From assembly GCA_965649825.1 (NCBI GenBank), contig OZ287698.1, positions 124,001 through 188,000 on the forward strand: a stretch of DNA of 64,000 nt, read 5' to 3'. Numbering within the stretch: position 1 is the first letter of the stretch; each line of letters opens with the position of its first letter. The notes under the pieces are model-generated. The model was given only the letters and a program-made list of their open reading frames with translations. It searched no databases and was not told where the DNA came from. A program made the position numbers and the translations under genes. The DNA is from Penicillus capitatus. Taxonomy: Eukaryota; Chlorophyta. Positions 42,501 through 53,287 of the stretch are shown here, one piece after another.

Positions 42501-44718
42501 AGCTCTCGAGGCGGCCCTCGAAGAGACAGACGAAGGCGACATGGAAGACATACTGAACGACGAACAAGCAGTCGCGCTCGCCGAGAGTGCTCGCCATCTG
42601 CTCGAGCGCACGATCGACGACGTTCTAACTCGCGAGATTGTGGTCAAGGAGTTCCAGCAGATGTCCGGCGTCTTGGAAGGATTCCATCTAGTCCTCAGAA
42701 AAACCGTTGACGAAGTGAAGAAGATGCTGGCATGCGCGCATAAACTAACATGGAAAGAAATGGCCAAAATCACAGATGTCTTGAAGCTCGCAAGGCACTC
42801 CGCGAAGCATAGCAACATATTAGTCCAGTTCGTGTTGCAACTAGCAAAAAGACAAGATGGTTGGTGCAGTCCAAGAGAGCGCATCGAAAGGCTAGGTTCC
42901 GTGGCAGAAAAGATGCCAAAGCACGCCGGCGAAGTTCTGCCGACGCTGGCGAAGTGGTGTGTCGACGAAGACTCGTACGTGCGTCGTAGAGCGATGGAGG
43001 CCATTGGAAGCGTCGTCGCGGCGGCGCCCCAGCACGCCGGCGAAGTTCTGCCGACGCTGGCGAAGGGGTGTGTCGACGAAGACTCGTACGTGCGTCGTAG
43101 AGCGATGGAGGCCATTGGAAGCGTCGTCGCGGCGGCGCCCCAGCACGCCGGCGAAGTTCTGCCGACGCTGGCGAAGTGGTGTGTCGACGAAGACTCGTAC
43201 GTGCGTCGTAGAGCGATGGAGGCCATTGGAAGCGTCGTCGCGGCGGCGCCCCAGCACGCCGGCGAAGTTCTGCCGAGGCTGGCGAAGGGGTGTGTCGACG
43301 AAGACTATGACGTGCGTTCTCGTGCGATGGAGGCCGTCGGCAAAGTGGTCGCGGCGGCGCCCCAGCACGCCGGCGAAGTTCTGCCGACGCTGGCGAAAGG
43401 GTGTGTCGACGAAAACTCGTACGTGCGTCGTAGAGCGATGGAGGCCATTGGAAGCGTCGTCGCGGCGGCGCCCCAGCACGCCGGCGAAGTTCTGCCGACG
43501 CTGGCGAAGGGGTGTGTCGACGAAGACTATGACGTGCGTCGTAGAGCGATGGAGGCCATTGGAAGCGTCGTCGCGGCGGCGCCCCAGCACGCCGGCGAAG
43601 TTCTGCCGACGCTGGCGAAGGGGTGTGTCGACGAAGACTATGACGTGCGTCGTAGAGCGATGGAGGCCATTGAAAGCGTCGTCGCGGCGGCGCCCCAGCA
43701 CGCCGGCGAAGTTCTGCCGACGCTGGCGAAGTGGTGTGTCGACGAAGACTCGTACGTGCGTCGTAGAGCGATGGAGGCCATTGGAAGCGTCGTCGCGGCG
43801 GCGCCCCAGCACGCCGGCGAAGTTCTGCCGACGCTGGCGAAGGGGTGTGTCGACGAAGACTATGACGTGCGTTCTCGTGCGATGGAGGCCATTGGAAGCG
43901 TCGTCGCGGCGGCGCCCCAGCACGCCGGCGAAGTTCTGCCGAGGCTGGCGAAGGGGTGTGTCGACGAAGACTATGACGTGCCTTCTCGTGCGATGGAGGC
44001 CGTCGGCAAAGTGGTCGCGGCGGCGCCCCAGCACGCCGGCGAAGTTCTGCCGACGCTGGCGAAGGGGTGTGTCTTCGAAGACTCGGACATGCGTCGTAGA
44101 GCGATGGAGGCCATTGGAAGCGTCGTCGCGGCGGCGCCCCAGCACGCCGGCGAAGTTCTGCCGACGCTGGCGAAAGGGTGTGTCGACGAAAACTCGTACG
44201 TGCGTCGTAGAGCGATGGAGGCCATTGGAAGCGTCGTCGCGGCGGCGCCCCAGCACGCCGGCGAAGTTCTGCCGACGCTGGCGAAAGGGTGTGTCGACGA
44301 AAACTCGTACGTGCGTCGTAGAGCGATGGAGGCCGTCGGCAAAGTGGTCGCGGCGGCGCCCCACCACGCCGGCGAAGTTCTGCCGACGCTGGCGAAGGGG
44401 TGTGTCTTCGAAGACTCGGACGTGCGTTGTAGTGCGATGAATGCATTAAATAGCATGAACCCAGAGAAGATTGTCGTTTCGGCAATGTCAATTCTCCCTA
44501 AGCATAGAGTCGGCATTTATTTTTACTTTGTGCGTTACCCGTTTACCTTGGATTCTCCTACAAAGCAGAAAACAGTTCCCTTAGTCTTGCATGCGACTTC
44601 TTCCCAGAAAATCGGAAAGTGGAGTAAGGACAATGTTGACCTCGTTGTTTCTCTCTTGAGACGAGAGTTTGATGAGAAGTTTCCCGGATTGTTAGAACAT
44701 CTTGATAGAAAGGAGTAG
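39529..44718 (+). CDS. NACHT-HEAT STAND NTPase, copy 2
   Basis: Exons 39529-41040 and 41092-44718 give about 1,712 residues, shorter than copy 1 by three HEAT units and one residue of the linker. Domain order is the same: helical N-domain (1-504), NACHT with G-N-P-G-S-G-K-T and L-M-V-D-G-L-D-E-A, linker, 14 HEAT units, unique C-terminus. The N-domain and NACHT differ from copy 1 at scattered positions, while the last six units and C-terminus are identical. All 14 units here are of the homogenised type; the divergent early units of copy 1 are missing. That suggests loss or overwriting by conversion. It is followed by the same LINE. Role as a recognition switch is inferred from architecture. 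Confidence 0.82.
41041..41091 (+). other. 51-nt intron removing an in-frame stop (NACHT gene 2)
   Basis: GTATTA...CTCTAG, phase 0, same position and length as in copy 1. Without splicing the TAG at its 3' end stops translation at the end of the N-domain. Confidence 0.72.
42916..44465 (+). repeat. 14 tandem 111-bp HEAT-coding repeats, copy 2
   Basis: Exact 111-bp period from 42,916 to 44,359 plus a final variant unit. Units are nearly identical DNA, differing mainly at the few codons listed for copy 1, recombined in new orders. Examples are W-C-V-D-E-D-S-Y, G-C-V-D-E-D-Y-D, G-C-V-D-E-N-S-Y and G-C-V-F-E-D-S-D. Confidence 0.9.
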
Positions 44719-44869
44719 CTCAGAAGCAGACTTCATTCTGTACTTTTTTTTTGATTGTGGGCTTTTACAACTCCTTTTTGAGAAGATCAGGAGTGCGTCT
44801 GTACATTGAGTGAAAACCAAGAATCCATGTATCCCATGTGTCTTCCTTAAGGATGCCAGGCAGCCTGGT

Positions 44870-46634
44870 TTAGGAGTTGCACCAAATTCTTCCTTCTTGT
44901 CTCCACTTGGCACTGATGTCTTCTACGAACTCCGACATCTCTTTCGGAAACTGGAAGATGCACGCAGTTGAGAGCGTTCCCGGGATCTGTCGCTGGAGCT
45001 TCCTTCGTGCTTCATGAAACAAAGGGCATTCCAGCAAGAGGTGATCTCTGTCTTCTAGAGCCGCTCCACATGAGCATTCCGGGGATTCGGCCAGGGCTCC
45101 AAATCTGAATAGGTATTGTTTCGAAGGGAAATGGTTTGCTGCGAACTGCGAGAGTCTGGAAGCCTGGGGTCTCTCTAGGTATTTCCCAGGGAAGTGCCCT
45201 CGTCGGAAATTCGTCAGGTGCGCCGTTAGATGGAAGCTGGTGTTTCGCTGTTTAATGTCCTTTGCTGCCTCCTGATTCAAAAATTGCGCGATCCGGTGCT
45301 TGATCCATGATCTGTCCGGCGGGATTCCCTTTGGACCGCCACTGCAGTCTTCTGTGATAGTGTTTGACCGTCTCCACTCTGACAGGGCATAGGATAAACC
45401 GGGTTTCCATTTCTGAGTTGCCCAGTAGGTCGAATGGCCATCCATGGCCCAGTCAAGGAGTTCCTGTTGTATCTGGATGCCGGTTTCGGAGACGTTGGTC
45501 CAACTTAGAGCTGCTTTCTGGATTCGGTTCGAGTCGACAATTACGACCAGGCTTTGTCTTCGAATCGGTGCTGTCGAGGTCAACCGCTCTTTTAGGGTGC
45601 ATAGGCCCTTGTACAGACCCACAAGTGTGGAGATCTCCTCCGACGCCCAGTCAGGATCCCACCAGCTTTCCCCCTGTCGGTTGTCTCCTTGAAAGAGTCC
45701 CCAGCTGGTGCCGAGGCGGTGACGGACTCTATCTTGTTGTGTCGAGACAGACAGTATCCAGTCTGGGCGTTCAGAGGCCGGTATTGAAGCTGGGCCTGAG
45801 AGGAGTTCCAATTGGGAAGGCGATATCGGAGACCACGGATGGATCCGTTGAGGTGGAATTTCCAGAGGCCTTCGAGGAGTAGCTCTCTGCCAGCGGGACC
45901 ACGCAATTCTGCGGTAACATTGACCAGCTGACCGTTCAATTCTGGCTTGCAGAGACATCGGGGTAGCCGGCTTTCTGTGTCTTCTCCTGGCATCAAAGTA
46001 CAGCGCTTGTTGCACAATTTGTTGGGTGGGCGGGCGGACCCCTGCTAGCGAGTAGGCTGAGGGGTATGAGGTGGTCCTGAATGTTCCCGCTAGGAGCAAA
46101 CATGCCTGTCTCATGACTTTCTCCAGATGACCCGCTGTCCGTTCATTGTAAGCTGCTCTTTGCCACACTTCTGCTCCGAAATATGCAGCTGGTTCAATAA
46201 CCCTGCTGACCAGCTTCTCAACGGCTTCAGGTAACATGCCCCAGGTCGGGCCTGTCAATCGTCGAATCCAGTCCAGGCGCGTGCGGACTTTCCCAGCTGC
46301 GCTGGCCACTTGCGTGTTCGAAGAGGTCGTCTCATCCAGCCATACTCCAAGGTACAGGATGGCGGATTTCTTGTTGAGTTGCTGCCCACGCAGGAATACA
46401 GGGAGAGAGTCAGTCCGTCTTCTTCTTTTCACGAATCGGATCTGAAAGCATTTCTCTGGGGCGAAGATCAGACCTCTGTCTTGGGCCCAGAAGTTCATGC
46501 GGTCTAGGGTCTCCTGAAGCATTATTTGCGCTGATCTTTCAGTCGGAGCTGTGCTCAAAACCAGAATATCATCAGCATAAGCTTGAATGTGCAGGGCCTC
46601 TGTGTCTTGAGCCAATTCCAGAATCGGATCCATG
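44870..46634 (-). CDS. LINE ORF2, C-terminal part, copy 2
   Basis: Same sequence as 13,465-15,229: Y-A-D-D catalytic motif, RNase H-like region and C-terminal zinc knuckle. The frame is interrupted upstream by the inserted block. Confidence 0.8.
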
Positions 46635-46639
46635 CCTAT

Positions 46640-47104
46640 TGTTGGCAGTCGGCGCGGCCTGGAGGTGGTCGACGGATGCCCCGCGGCGTTCTGCGCGTAG
46701 ATACGAGACGCGCAAGACCAGAACCAATTGATTAATATTCATTGTCCTGTTCACAAATCTATGCTCATCCACAGTTACTATCCACATGCTTCCCTGCGCA
46801 CTCCGATCGGTAACTCTAATCGGCCAGCCAAACCACTGGAAAGCATGTCTTGTTCCGTCGCTTGGATACCAGTGACAAGGAAGAATCTGATTATCACGAT
46901 CCTCGTCTGCAGATGTGCAGATTCCAGCGCATCTTCTCCCGTGTCCACGGTTCGCCGACGCTTTTGCATGGTTGTCGGTCTTCAGTTCGACGATGGATGG
47001 CGCATTTTTCGCCAGACGGAGCAATCACCTCGCGCGGTACGTCATCCTCTGTCACCGCATGGTGTGTCCGTTCAGGCGTCCCATCGTCGAACTGAAGACC
47101 GACA
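46640..47104 (+). mobile_element. Inserted block inside LINE RT domain, copy 2 (short form)
   Basis: 465 bp bounded by CCTAT (46,635-46,639 and 47,105-47,109). It has the same left 330 bp as copy 1, then one partial arm ending in a 23-bp inverted terminus (about 46,974-47,103). The long 216-bp arms and interior of copy 1 are missing here, which is consistent with internal deletion or assembly collapse. Confidence 0.58.
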
Positions 47105-47109
47105 CCTAT

Positions 47110-47989
47110 GATGAAAAGCAGTGGGGATAAAGGGCTTCCCTGCGGCGTTCCGATAGACGGGGCGTGTGAGAAGCTTCCCCTGTCGAGATCCAGCTTGGCT
47201 TCCCTGTTGCTGAGAAAAGCTTGTATCCATCGCATAAGGTATGGGGGTGTGTCAAGACGTTCCAGAGCATCCAGTATCGCCGAGGGTCGGATGCTATCAA
47301 AGGCCCCTTTGATATCTAAGGTAACCCCATATACTGCACAGCCTTTCCTTGTGTGTCTTTCGATAAAGTCCGTAGATTCCACCAGAGCGTCCACTACCCC
47401 TCTCCCCACTCTGAAACCGAATTGTCTACACGAGAGGCCATTCTTTGACTCGAGAAACTGCGTCAGTCGCTGCGCGACAATCTGATGCACACATTTTGCA
47501 ATCGAGCCAATGAGGCTGATTGGACGTAGAAGTGCTAGTTCCTTGCGAGGGTTTGCTTTCTTCGGGATGCAGATGATCTCCGATTGTTGCCAAGTCCGAG
47601 GAAGAAAGCCCAGTTGAAGCGATCTGGTGGCAATGGCCGCGAAAACCTCTGGGGATTTCCGGAAGGCGCGCGAGATAAGGGCCTTAGGAAGACCATCAGG
47701 GCCAGGGGCGGCAAATGGCCGTCCGCCCTCGAAGGCTCTTCTGGCTTCAGCAACCGACACGTGTGGAGGAGGCCTTGTCACAACGTATGTTCTCTGCGCT
47801 TCTGTCTCAGGGCTGGACGGGAAGAACTTCTGGAAGAGTAGTTTACTGATCTCGGACGGGTCTTCCACCAGTTCTCCGTTCCCGATTGTTAGGAAGGCAA
47901 TCTTCTCTACTCCGGTCGGCTTCGTTAGTCTTTTGTACGTTGACCAGAGGTCTCTGGTTGTGTTACTGCTGTCCGCCAGAAAGTCCCTC
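47110..47989 (-). CDS. LINE ORF2, N-terminal RT part, copy 2
   Basis: Identical to the copy 1 part at 16,404-17,283, including the upstream in-frame stop. Contains the A-P-G-P-D-G, L-D-I-K-G-A-F-D and G-T-P-Q-G-S-P-L-S-P RT motifs. Confidence 0.82.
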
Positions 47990-48194
47990 TAGGCTTCCCG
48001 CTTTCGTCCTCGGATGACAGACTGAAGATGTGACTTTGCCGCGGTAATCTCTGCCAGAAGGCAGTCCGGTAGCCAGCCATGTGTTCCTCTGTGTCTTTCT
48101 CCTTTCCTCTTGGCCTTCATTAATGTCGAATGAACCCGGGCAACATCCTCATTCCACCAGTGCTTCCTTTGTGAGGAGGGTTCATTCTGTACTT

Positions 48195-49083
48195 CGCGGA
48201 CATCAAGTTGTGGATATAATTAACATTCTTTCTCCATGATCTGTTCGTTCAAAATCTTAGCCAACGTAGCATCGCATAACTTTATTTTCTTGATGCGCGT
48301 TTGTCGAACAACCTTGAATCATTTGTCGTTGTTGTGTGTTCCATGAATTCAAGCCGAAGCAGACGGTTTGTTTTGTGTGTTGTCTCGCGGGGTTGCTGTG
48401 CTGGAACAAACTGGACAGTTTAAAGAAGCGTTTGTTTGTGTCTGCAACAAAGGTACTTCTAAAATGCGTAGGATTCCATGTGGAAATATATATTGCTAAG
48501 TATTAAGGTAAAACCGATCTGGGCTCATACATATTTGAGGTGTCGTCCATTCACACTCAGTCTATTGTTACGGAGCAAAACCACGAAGAGAGAAGAACTT
48601 CCATCAAACTGTCTTCGCGTTGCTGTTCATCGTTAACTCATTACCGTGGAAGCATGTTGCTAAAGCTACTCGCTCAGGTATATCCATTAGATCATCGTAC
48701 ACGTCTTTCAATCACGCACAAGATTTTCATCCGATGGCGTGTTCCTCTCTTGGTCATGAAAATTTGCACAGTGGCTGGCCTACGAGAGGTAGTCACGACA
48801 CGTCTTTTCATGATTTCTATCGCTGTCACAGGGCCATTGCCGACTTCAACCCGGCCTCACCTGAAAATCATGTGTAATCGCCCCGATTACCATTCGTTCA
48901 AGAGTTCTTTTTACTGCCTCGGAGCATTCATGAAAAGAAAGGGCGCTCTGGCACTAAGTGTCGAAAGACACTGAACCCTTGTTCTGTGGAAGCAGTGCAG
49001 CATTTTTATCCCAGTTTACACACGCAGCGAACTGCGTGGCATGAAAGTCATGCTGTCTGTTCCTCATCGGTCTCGATCCGGTG
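48195..49083 (+). repeat. NACHT 3'-flank block, copy C
   Basis: Third copy of the block at 17,489 and 34,794. Identical to copy A up to 48,535, then about 85-90% similar. It runs into the second IFT57 fragment. Confidence 0.65.
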
Positions 49084-49674
49084 GATCACCCTTGTCATGT
49101 CCGATGCATTCTGTTCCCGATGTCGTTCGCTCGTGCACAACAGGCAGAGGAATGTCTGAGAGAGATGTCGGACATCTGGGAGAAAACGGAGAAGCAGATG
49201 ACGGCCATGGCATCCGACGTCTCGCGACAGCTCGAGCGCGTTCGGGAGAAGGAAGAGAAAATGCAGCAAATGCACAGAAGGTCCTCGTCTTTCTTCCCAT
49301 GCCGAGAAGAGCAAAAGAATCGAGGAGATCCAAGTGCGAATGAGCTTTCTTTGTACACCGTCTCTGCGAATGCAATGCAATGCAGACCTGCATCGCCGAG
49401 ACAGAGATCGAAAAGGGCAATGCCGAAGGGCAGTTGAAAGAGATCGAGACGGAGCTCCAGCAGATCGCAAAGCGTGTCGAGGAGAAGAGCAGCAGGTGCG
49501 GATCCGGTGCTCATCTGCGAGTGCGTTGCATTCTTGTGTCCTAGCTTGGGCGATGCCTCTTCCGTTGTCCAACTGAAGGACGCGATTGACCACCTCAAGC
49601 ACGACCTGTCTGAGATGCACGTCTCGATCGCCCTGATGTCGCAGACGTTGTACAAGTGTTCTTCCAACGGTTAG
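49084..49674 (+). pseudogene. IFT57 3' fragment 2
   Basis: Aligns with IFT57 from about the seventh intron to the stop, introns included. It is closer to the functional gene than fragment 1, but a four-base insertion after the M-Q-Q-M-H codons (about 49,277) shifts the frame. It shares its 5' junction with fragment 1, so one was copied from the other after the original capture. Confidence 0.82.
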
Positions 49675-50186
49675 CTCGTTCAGGAGCCTTTTCGCTATGC
49701 TCTCTTGTTGAAGTGTTTTCTTTGAATTTGTGAGGCTTCAATGGTCTGCTTTCAATCTCCTCCTGTCCTTTGGACGGATTCAACATAGTTGTTGTCTGTC
49801 AAGTGCAACTAGAAAACAATACAAAGACTGCAACTGATTCCGGCAGTTCTTCCTCCGGTTCCTTAAACTGTTAATGCTAGGTAATGTGACTGAAACCAAG
49901 GATTCTCACAAAACAGCGGTTTTGATCAGATTGAATAGCGTTCTCTTTCGTGCAGCTGCGCCAAAACGCGTCTTCGGTTTAGAAAAGATGCCTTCTCTTG
50001 GCGATCCATCTCTTATGGAGTCTGATCCGGACATCGCCTACGGCACCTCGATGCTCTTATCATATGCCCGTACTCCCGGTGTATGTCAAAAGCAGCTCTG
50101 CTTGTGGAAGGGTTTCTTGCCTTGCGCTTTCGCTCGTCTCTACGATAGCCCCAGCGGAGAGTCTAAGAGATCGACGTTTTCGGATG
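49675..50186. other. Intergenic, no gene recognised
   Basis: Short frames only. The gypsy element is inserted at its right end. Confidence 0.4.
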
Positions 50187-50191
50187 CATTC

Positions 50192-50372
50192 TGTTAAACG
50201 TTGCTTACGAAGACGCAGTAAAGTTCTTAAAAGAAAGTTCGTGCGCAGAAGTTACAAATCTAATCGAATCTCTTTTTACTTATACGCATGATGTGATGTT
50301 ACCACCGTGCTGAGCACGGGACGATATTCAGAAATGATCTTCATTACTTGCCTTCATCATCCCATCTCGACA
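50192..50372 (-). repeat. 3' LTR of gypsy element
   Basis: 181 bp. The pol frame ends inside it at 50,328, so 45 bp of the LTR are coding. The purine-rich GCTGGAAGCG abuts its 5' edge on the minus strand. Confidence 0.9.
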
Positions 50373-53258
50373 CGCTTCCAGCTGCGCTGTGGTCTGACGC
50401 GGGATGTGTCTTAGTTGATCGTCATGCACTCTTGAAACGGTTCCAAATAGGAGTCCCTCTACCAGCCACATGTGATTGCCAATGGCATCTACCACTACAC
50501 ATGGTTCTTCATCCCATGGTGGGGTTAATGTAGCTGTATCTGATCTAGATCTTGGCCTTAACACATGATCACCAATCCTGATGATTTTACGGTTTCTATA
50601 TTTTCTCCTTCGTGTCTCATTCGACTGCCACTGTTGTTTCTTTGTCCTTTCTTGTGCTTCGGAAATCCATTGTTCTTGTACACTTCGAGAAACTCTCTTT
50701 CCGTCTCTTGACAATCCCATCTTAAGCTCTGCGGCGCTGTGTAATGTTGTCTCGTTCACTGAATTATTTATGACTCTGACAGCTCTCGATAGAATCTTCG
50801 ACCAGTCCTCAGGCGTCTCACACATTCTTTTTAATCTTCCCTTCAGTACTCCGATCTGTCTCTCACACATACCATTTGATTTTGGCATGTAGCTTGCCGT
50901 CAGCCGTTGCTTCACTCCATTCTCCTCACACCATTTCTTTACGCTCTTGGAATTCCATGTCTGTGCGTTGTCAGAAACAAGCATTTCGATTCTACCGTTT
51001 CTTTGTTTCCATTTATTCAACGCCTTTATGGCCGCTTCACTGCTAGGGCTCTCACAGGACCATGCCTCGATCCACCGAGAAAGGTAATCTACCATGAGCA
51101 CGATGAATCTCGGTCCTTCCAAATCCCCTCTCGGTAGGGGTCCGGCGAAATCTATTCCGACAGCCTCCCCGACTTTGGATACTGGTGTCGCCCCCAAACT
51201 TGTTCTATGTTGCGGAGGCCCCCACATTTGACATTTCCGACAATTCTCGACAAAATTACGAACTTCACTCTCCATGCCTTTCCAACAAGGTCCACCATCC
51301 CTCTTCAGGTTCAAGATCGTTTTCCTCGTTCCCCAATGACCTTCGTGTGCTTTTGAAATTCTCCTTAAACGTTCATTGTATTGATCTCCTCCCCTTATTG
51401 CATTCAGATCAACTTCCTTCCGTTGCGCTAACGTCGGCCATCGTGATAGACAATCGGCTAGAAAGTTGTCCGAAGAGGGTAAGAAATGTAAAAACAAACG
51501 AGTATCAAGCGGAAAATTCTCCCACAACCAACCAAGGCGTCTGCCAATTCTGAGGTCAGTGCGCGATTTGTGCCAAACATCGTGAGCTCGTAGCCTTTGT
51601 AGGGCACTCAAAGAGTCCGTATAAACATGAACCGGACAGCCAACAGTAAGTGGGAGCGTATCTTGCAAACACCAGACGATCGCATCTAATTCCCCTAAAA
51701 AAGAGCTAACTGGGAAACCACGTATAGCACGAGAATTGGTTGCAATAATACGACGTTCCGATCTATGGCCGGCATAAAGGAGATATCCAGCCCCAGCTCC
51801 CGACCAATCGACTTCAATGTGAAAAACAGGTGACGCCACACAACGCAGAAAAGATAACGAGTTCCTCAGTAAGTGAGCGGCAACAGCCCGAACTTGGTTT
51901 TGCACTGAAGGCCAATCAATCTTCCGGACCGAATTTTGTAAAAACGAGTAAAGGGGCGCTATTGCCAGACCCAAACCAGGACAAGTACCTCGACAAGCAG
52001 TAAAAATTCCAAGAATGCGTTGCAAATCCTTCTTTGAACGAACCAGGGGCAACTGACTTAGTTGTTTAGAGATGTAGTTACGTTGATGAAATGCATCACC
52101 GGAAAGCGAAAACCCCAAAAAACTGACCGTGGGTCTGCAGAATTGTACCTTTTTGGGGTTCACATGCATTCCTGCCGACTGAAGTGCCGCCAAAACTGCC
52201 TCCAAGTTACGATCGTGCGACTTACGATCGTGACCACCAACAATGATATCATCAAAATAAGCCGTGGCCGGAAGGTGGCCTAAAATGCGGCGTACCCTAT
52301 CATTGAAAAAACCGACGCTCGATGCCCAACCTTGAGGGAGTGTCACAAAGCGGTAACGGCGACCAAAACAAGAGAAACAAAACAGACGACTCAAAGAAGC
52401 GTCAACGGGTATATGAAAATACCCGTCACGGAGATCCAAGACAGTAAACATACGCCAGGAAGGGTCCACCGCTCTGACCGCATTTCGGGTGTCCGGCGTA
52501 TAAGAGTTCCACACTTCAGAATATTTGTTGAGCTTCTGAAAATTCACCACGACTCGTACTCGACCATCCGGTTTGCGTAGAAAAACCACAGGAGAAAAAT
52601 AACCTCTGTCAAAACGAGGCACTTCTTGAATAATTCCACGAGAAAGTAAGGACCTTATTTCCGCTTGTGCCGCATCTAAAGGGCAGTCCGTAAAACAGGG
52701 CGGAGAGCCGAAATCAGAAAAAGGTATAGGAGACTTCCAAACCAAATCATCAGCTCGGACCACGAGAGCCTTGAGCGTGGACGAGGTAGCATAAGCGGTT
52801 ATATTATCAGCAAACAAAAACGGAAAACGAGATTGCCAATCAGAAAGGGAGAGTTGTTCCGATCCCGAACAATCATCTGGGCGCTCAGATGAGTTTGGGT
52901 GGGTGTTACCAACGTGTGTTACTAATTGGGGGTCGTTCAAAATCCTTCCAGATCCAGAAAAATTCCCACGGACAACTTTAAGTTTCGGCGATAAAGTGGT
53001 AAGACGATCAGAGAAATTGTGCAATCGAACCGACACCCGACCGTTTTTTCCAAGAATGGGAGTGGCCGATACTTCTCGAAGAAAACAACAAGAAAAGAGA
53101 CCCGTCAAACCTTCCCCATGCACACTCACGGGTAACACTACTAAACTGCTTTCAAAAGGAGCGAGAAAAACCGTCTTCCCTAATTTGAGAACAAAAGATG
53201 CTTTTGAAATACTTGGTTCCGACCCAGATATGAGTTTCCTGTCAACCCGTAGCGTCAC
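50328..53258 (-). CDS. Gypsy pol: reverse transcriptase, RNase H, integrase
   Basis: About 976 codons, in a different frame from gag, so expression needs a frameshift or separate initiation. No ATG opens it. RT carries the catalytic Y-F-D-D motif. RNase H begins with an I-E-V-D-W-S-G-A-G segment and has a later Asp-Ser pair. Integrase has the N-terminal H-x-n-H...C-x2-C zinc site, then the catalytic D-F-A-G, S-D-N-A and a downstream Glu. The C-terminal part runs into the 3' LTR. RT before integrase places it in Ty3/gypsy. No envelope-like frame follows. Confidence 0.9.
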   Translation of the reverse strand: MTLRVDRKLISGSEPSISKASFVLKLGKTVFLAPFESSLVVLPVSVHGEGLTGLFSCCFLREVSATPILGKNGRVSVRLHNFSDRLTTLSPKLKVVRGNFSGSGRILNDPQLVTHVGNTHPNSSERPDDCSGSEQLSLSDWQSRFPFLFADNITAYATSSTLKALVVRADDLVWKSPIPFSDFGSPPCFTDCPLDAAQAEIRSLLSRGIIQEVPRFDRGYFSPVVFLRKPDGRVRVVVNFQKLNKYSEVWNSYTPDTRNAVRAVDPSWRMFTVLDLRDGYFHIPVDASLSRLFCFSCFGRRYRFVTLPQGWASSVGFFNDRVRRILGHLPATAYFDDIIVGGHDRKSHDRNLEAVLAALQSAGMHVNPKKVQFCRPTVSFLGFSLSGDAFHQRNYISKQLSQLPLVRSKKDLQRILGIFTACRGTCPGLGLAIAPLYSFLQNSVRKIDWPSVQNQVRAVAAHLLRNSLSFLRCVASPVFHIEVDWSGAGAGYLLYAGHRSERRIIATNSRAIRGFPVSSFLGELDAIVWCLQDTLPLTVGCPVHVYTDSLSALQRLRAHDVWHKSRTDLRIGRRLGWLWENFPLDTRLFLHFLPSSDNFLADCLSRWPTLAQRKEVDLNAIRGGDQYNERLRRISKAHEGHWGTRKTILNLKRDGGPCWKGMESEVRNFVENCRKCQMWGPPQHRTSLGATPVSKVGEAVGIDFAGPLPRGDLEGPRFIVLMVDYLSRWIEAWSCESPSSEAAIKALNKWKQRNGRIEMLVSDNAQTWNSKSVKKWCEENGVKQRLTASYMPKSNGMCERQIGVLKGRLKRMCETPEDWSKILSRAVRVINNSVNETTLHSAAELKMGLSRDGKRVSRSVQEQWISEAQERTKKQQWQSNETRRRKYRNRKIIRIGDHVLRPRSRSDTATLTPPWDEEPCVVVDAIGNHMWLVEGLLFGTVSRVHDDQLRHIPRQTTAQLEACRDGMMKASNEDHF

Positions 53259-53287
53259 GCCAGGCGAAGCGCCTTGACCTGGCGAAG

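Larger units (their letters stand above)
44746..48180 (-). mobile_element. 5'-truncated LINE, copy 2
   Basis: Same element, orientation, truncation point and 14-bp target duplication (44,732-44,745 and 48,181-48,194) as copy 1. It was duplicated with the locus and did not insert independently. Confidence 0.88.
43705..48535 (+). repeat. Segmental duplication B (matches 12,300-17,829)
   Basis: Identical by eye to the first locus apart from a 699-bp shorter inserted block within the LINE. The boundary at 48,535 is sharp. Confidence 0.8.

Noticed and set aside
42916-44465. Regular 111-bp repeats as a CRISPR or satellite array
   Set aside because: The unit is 37 codons in frame inside a large gene, with no spacers; it encodes a helical repeat.
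42770-44491. Very long minus-strand open frames through the HEAT arrays
   Set aside because: They are by-products of a 111-bp GC-rich repeat without stops in any frame. The plus frame has the HEAT pattern, the NACHT domain upstream and the unique C-terminus.
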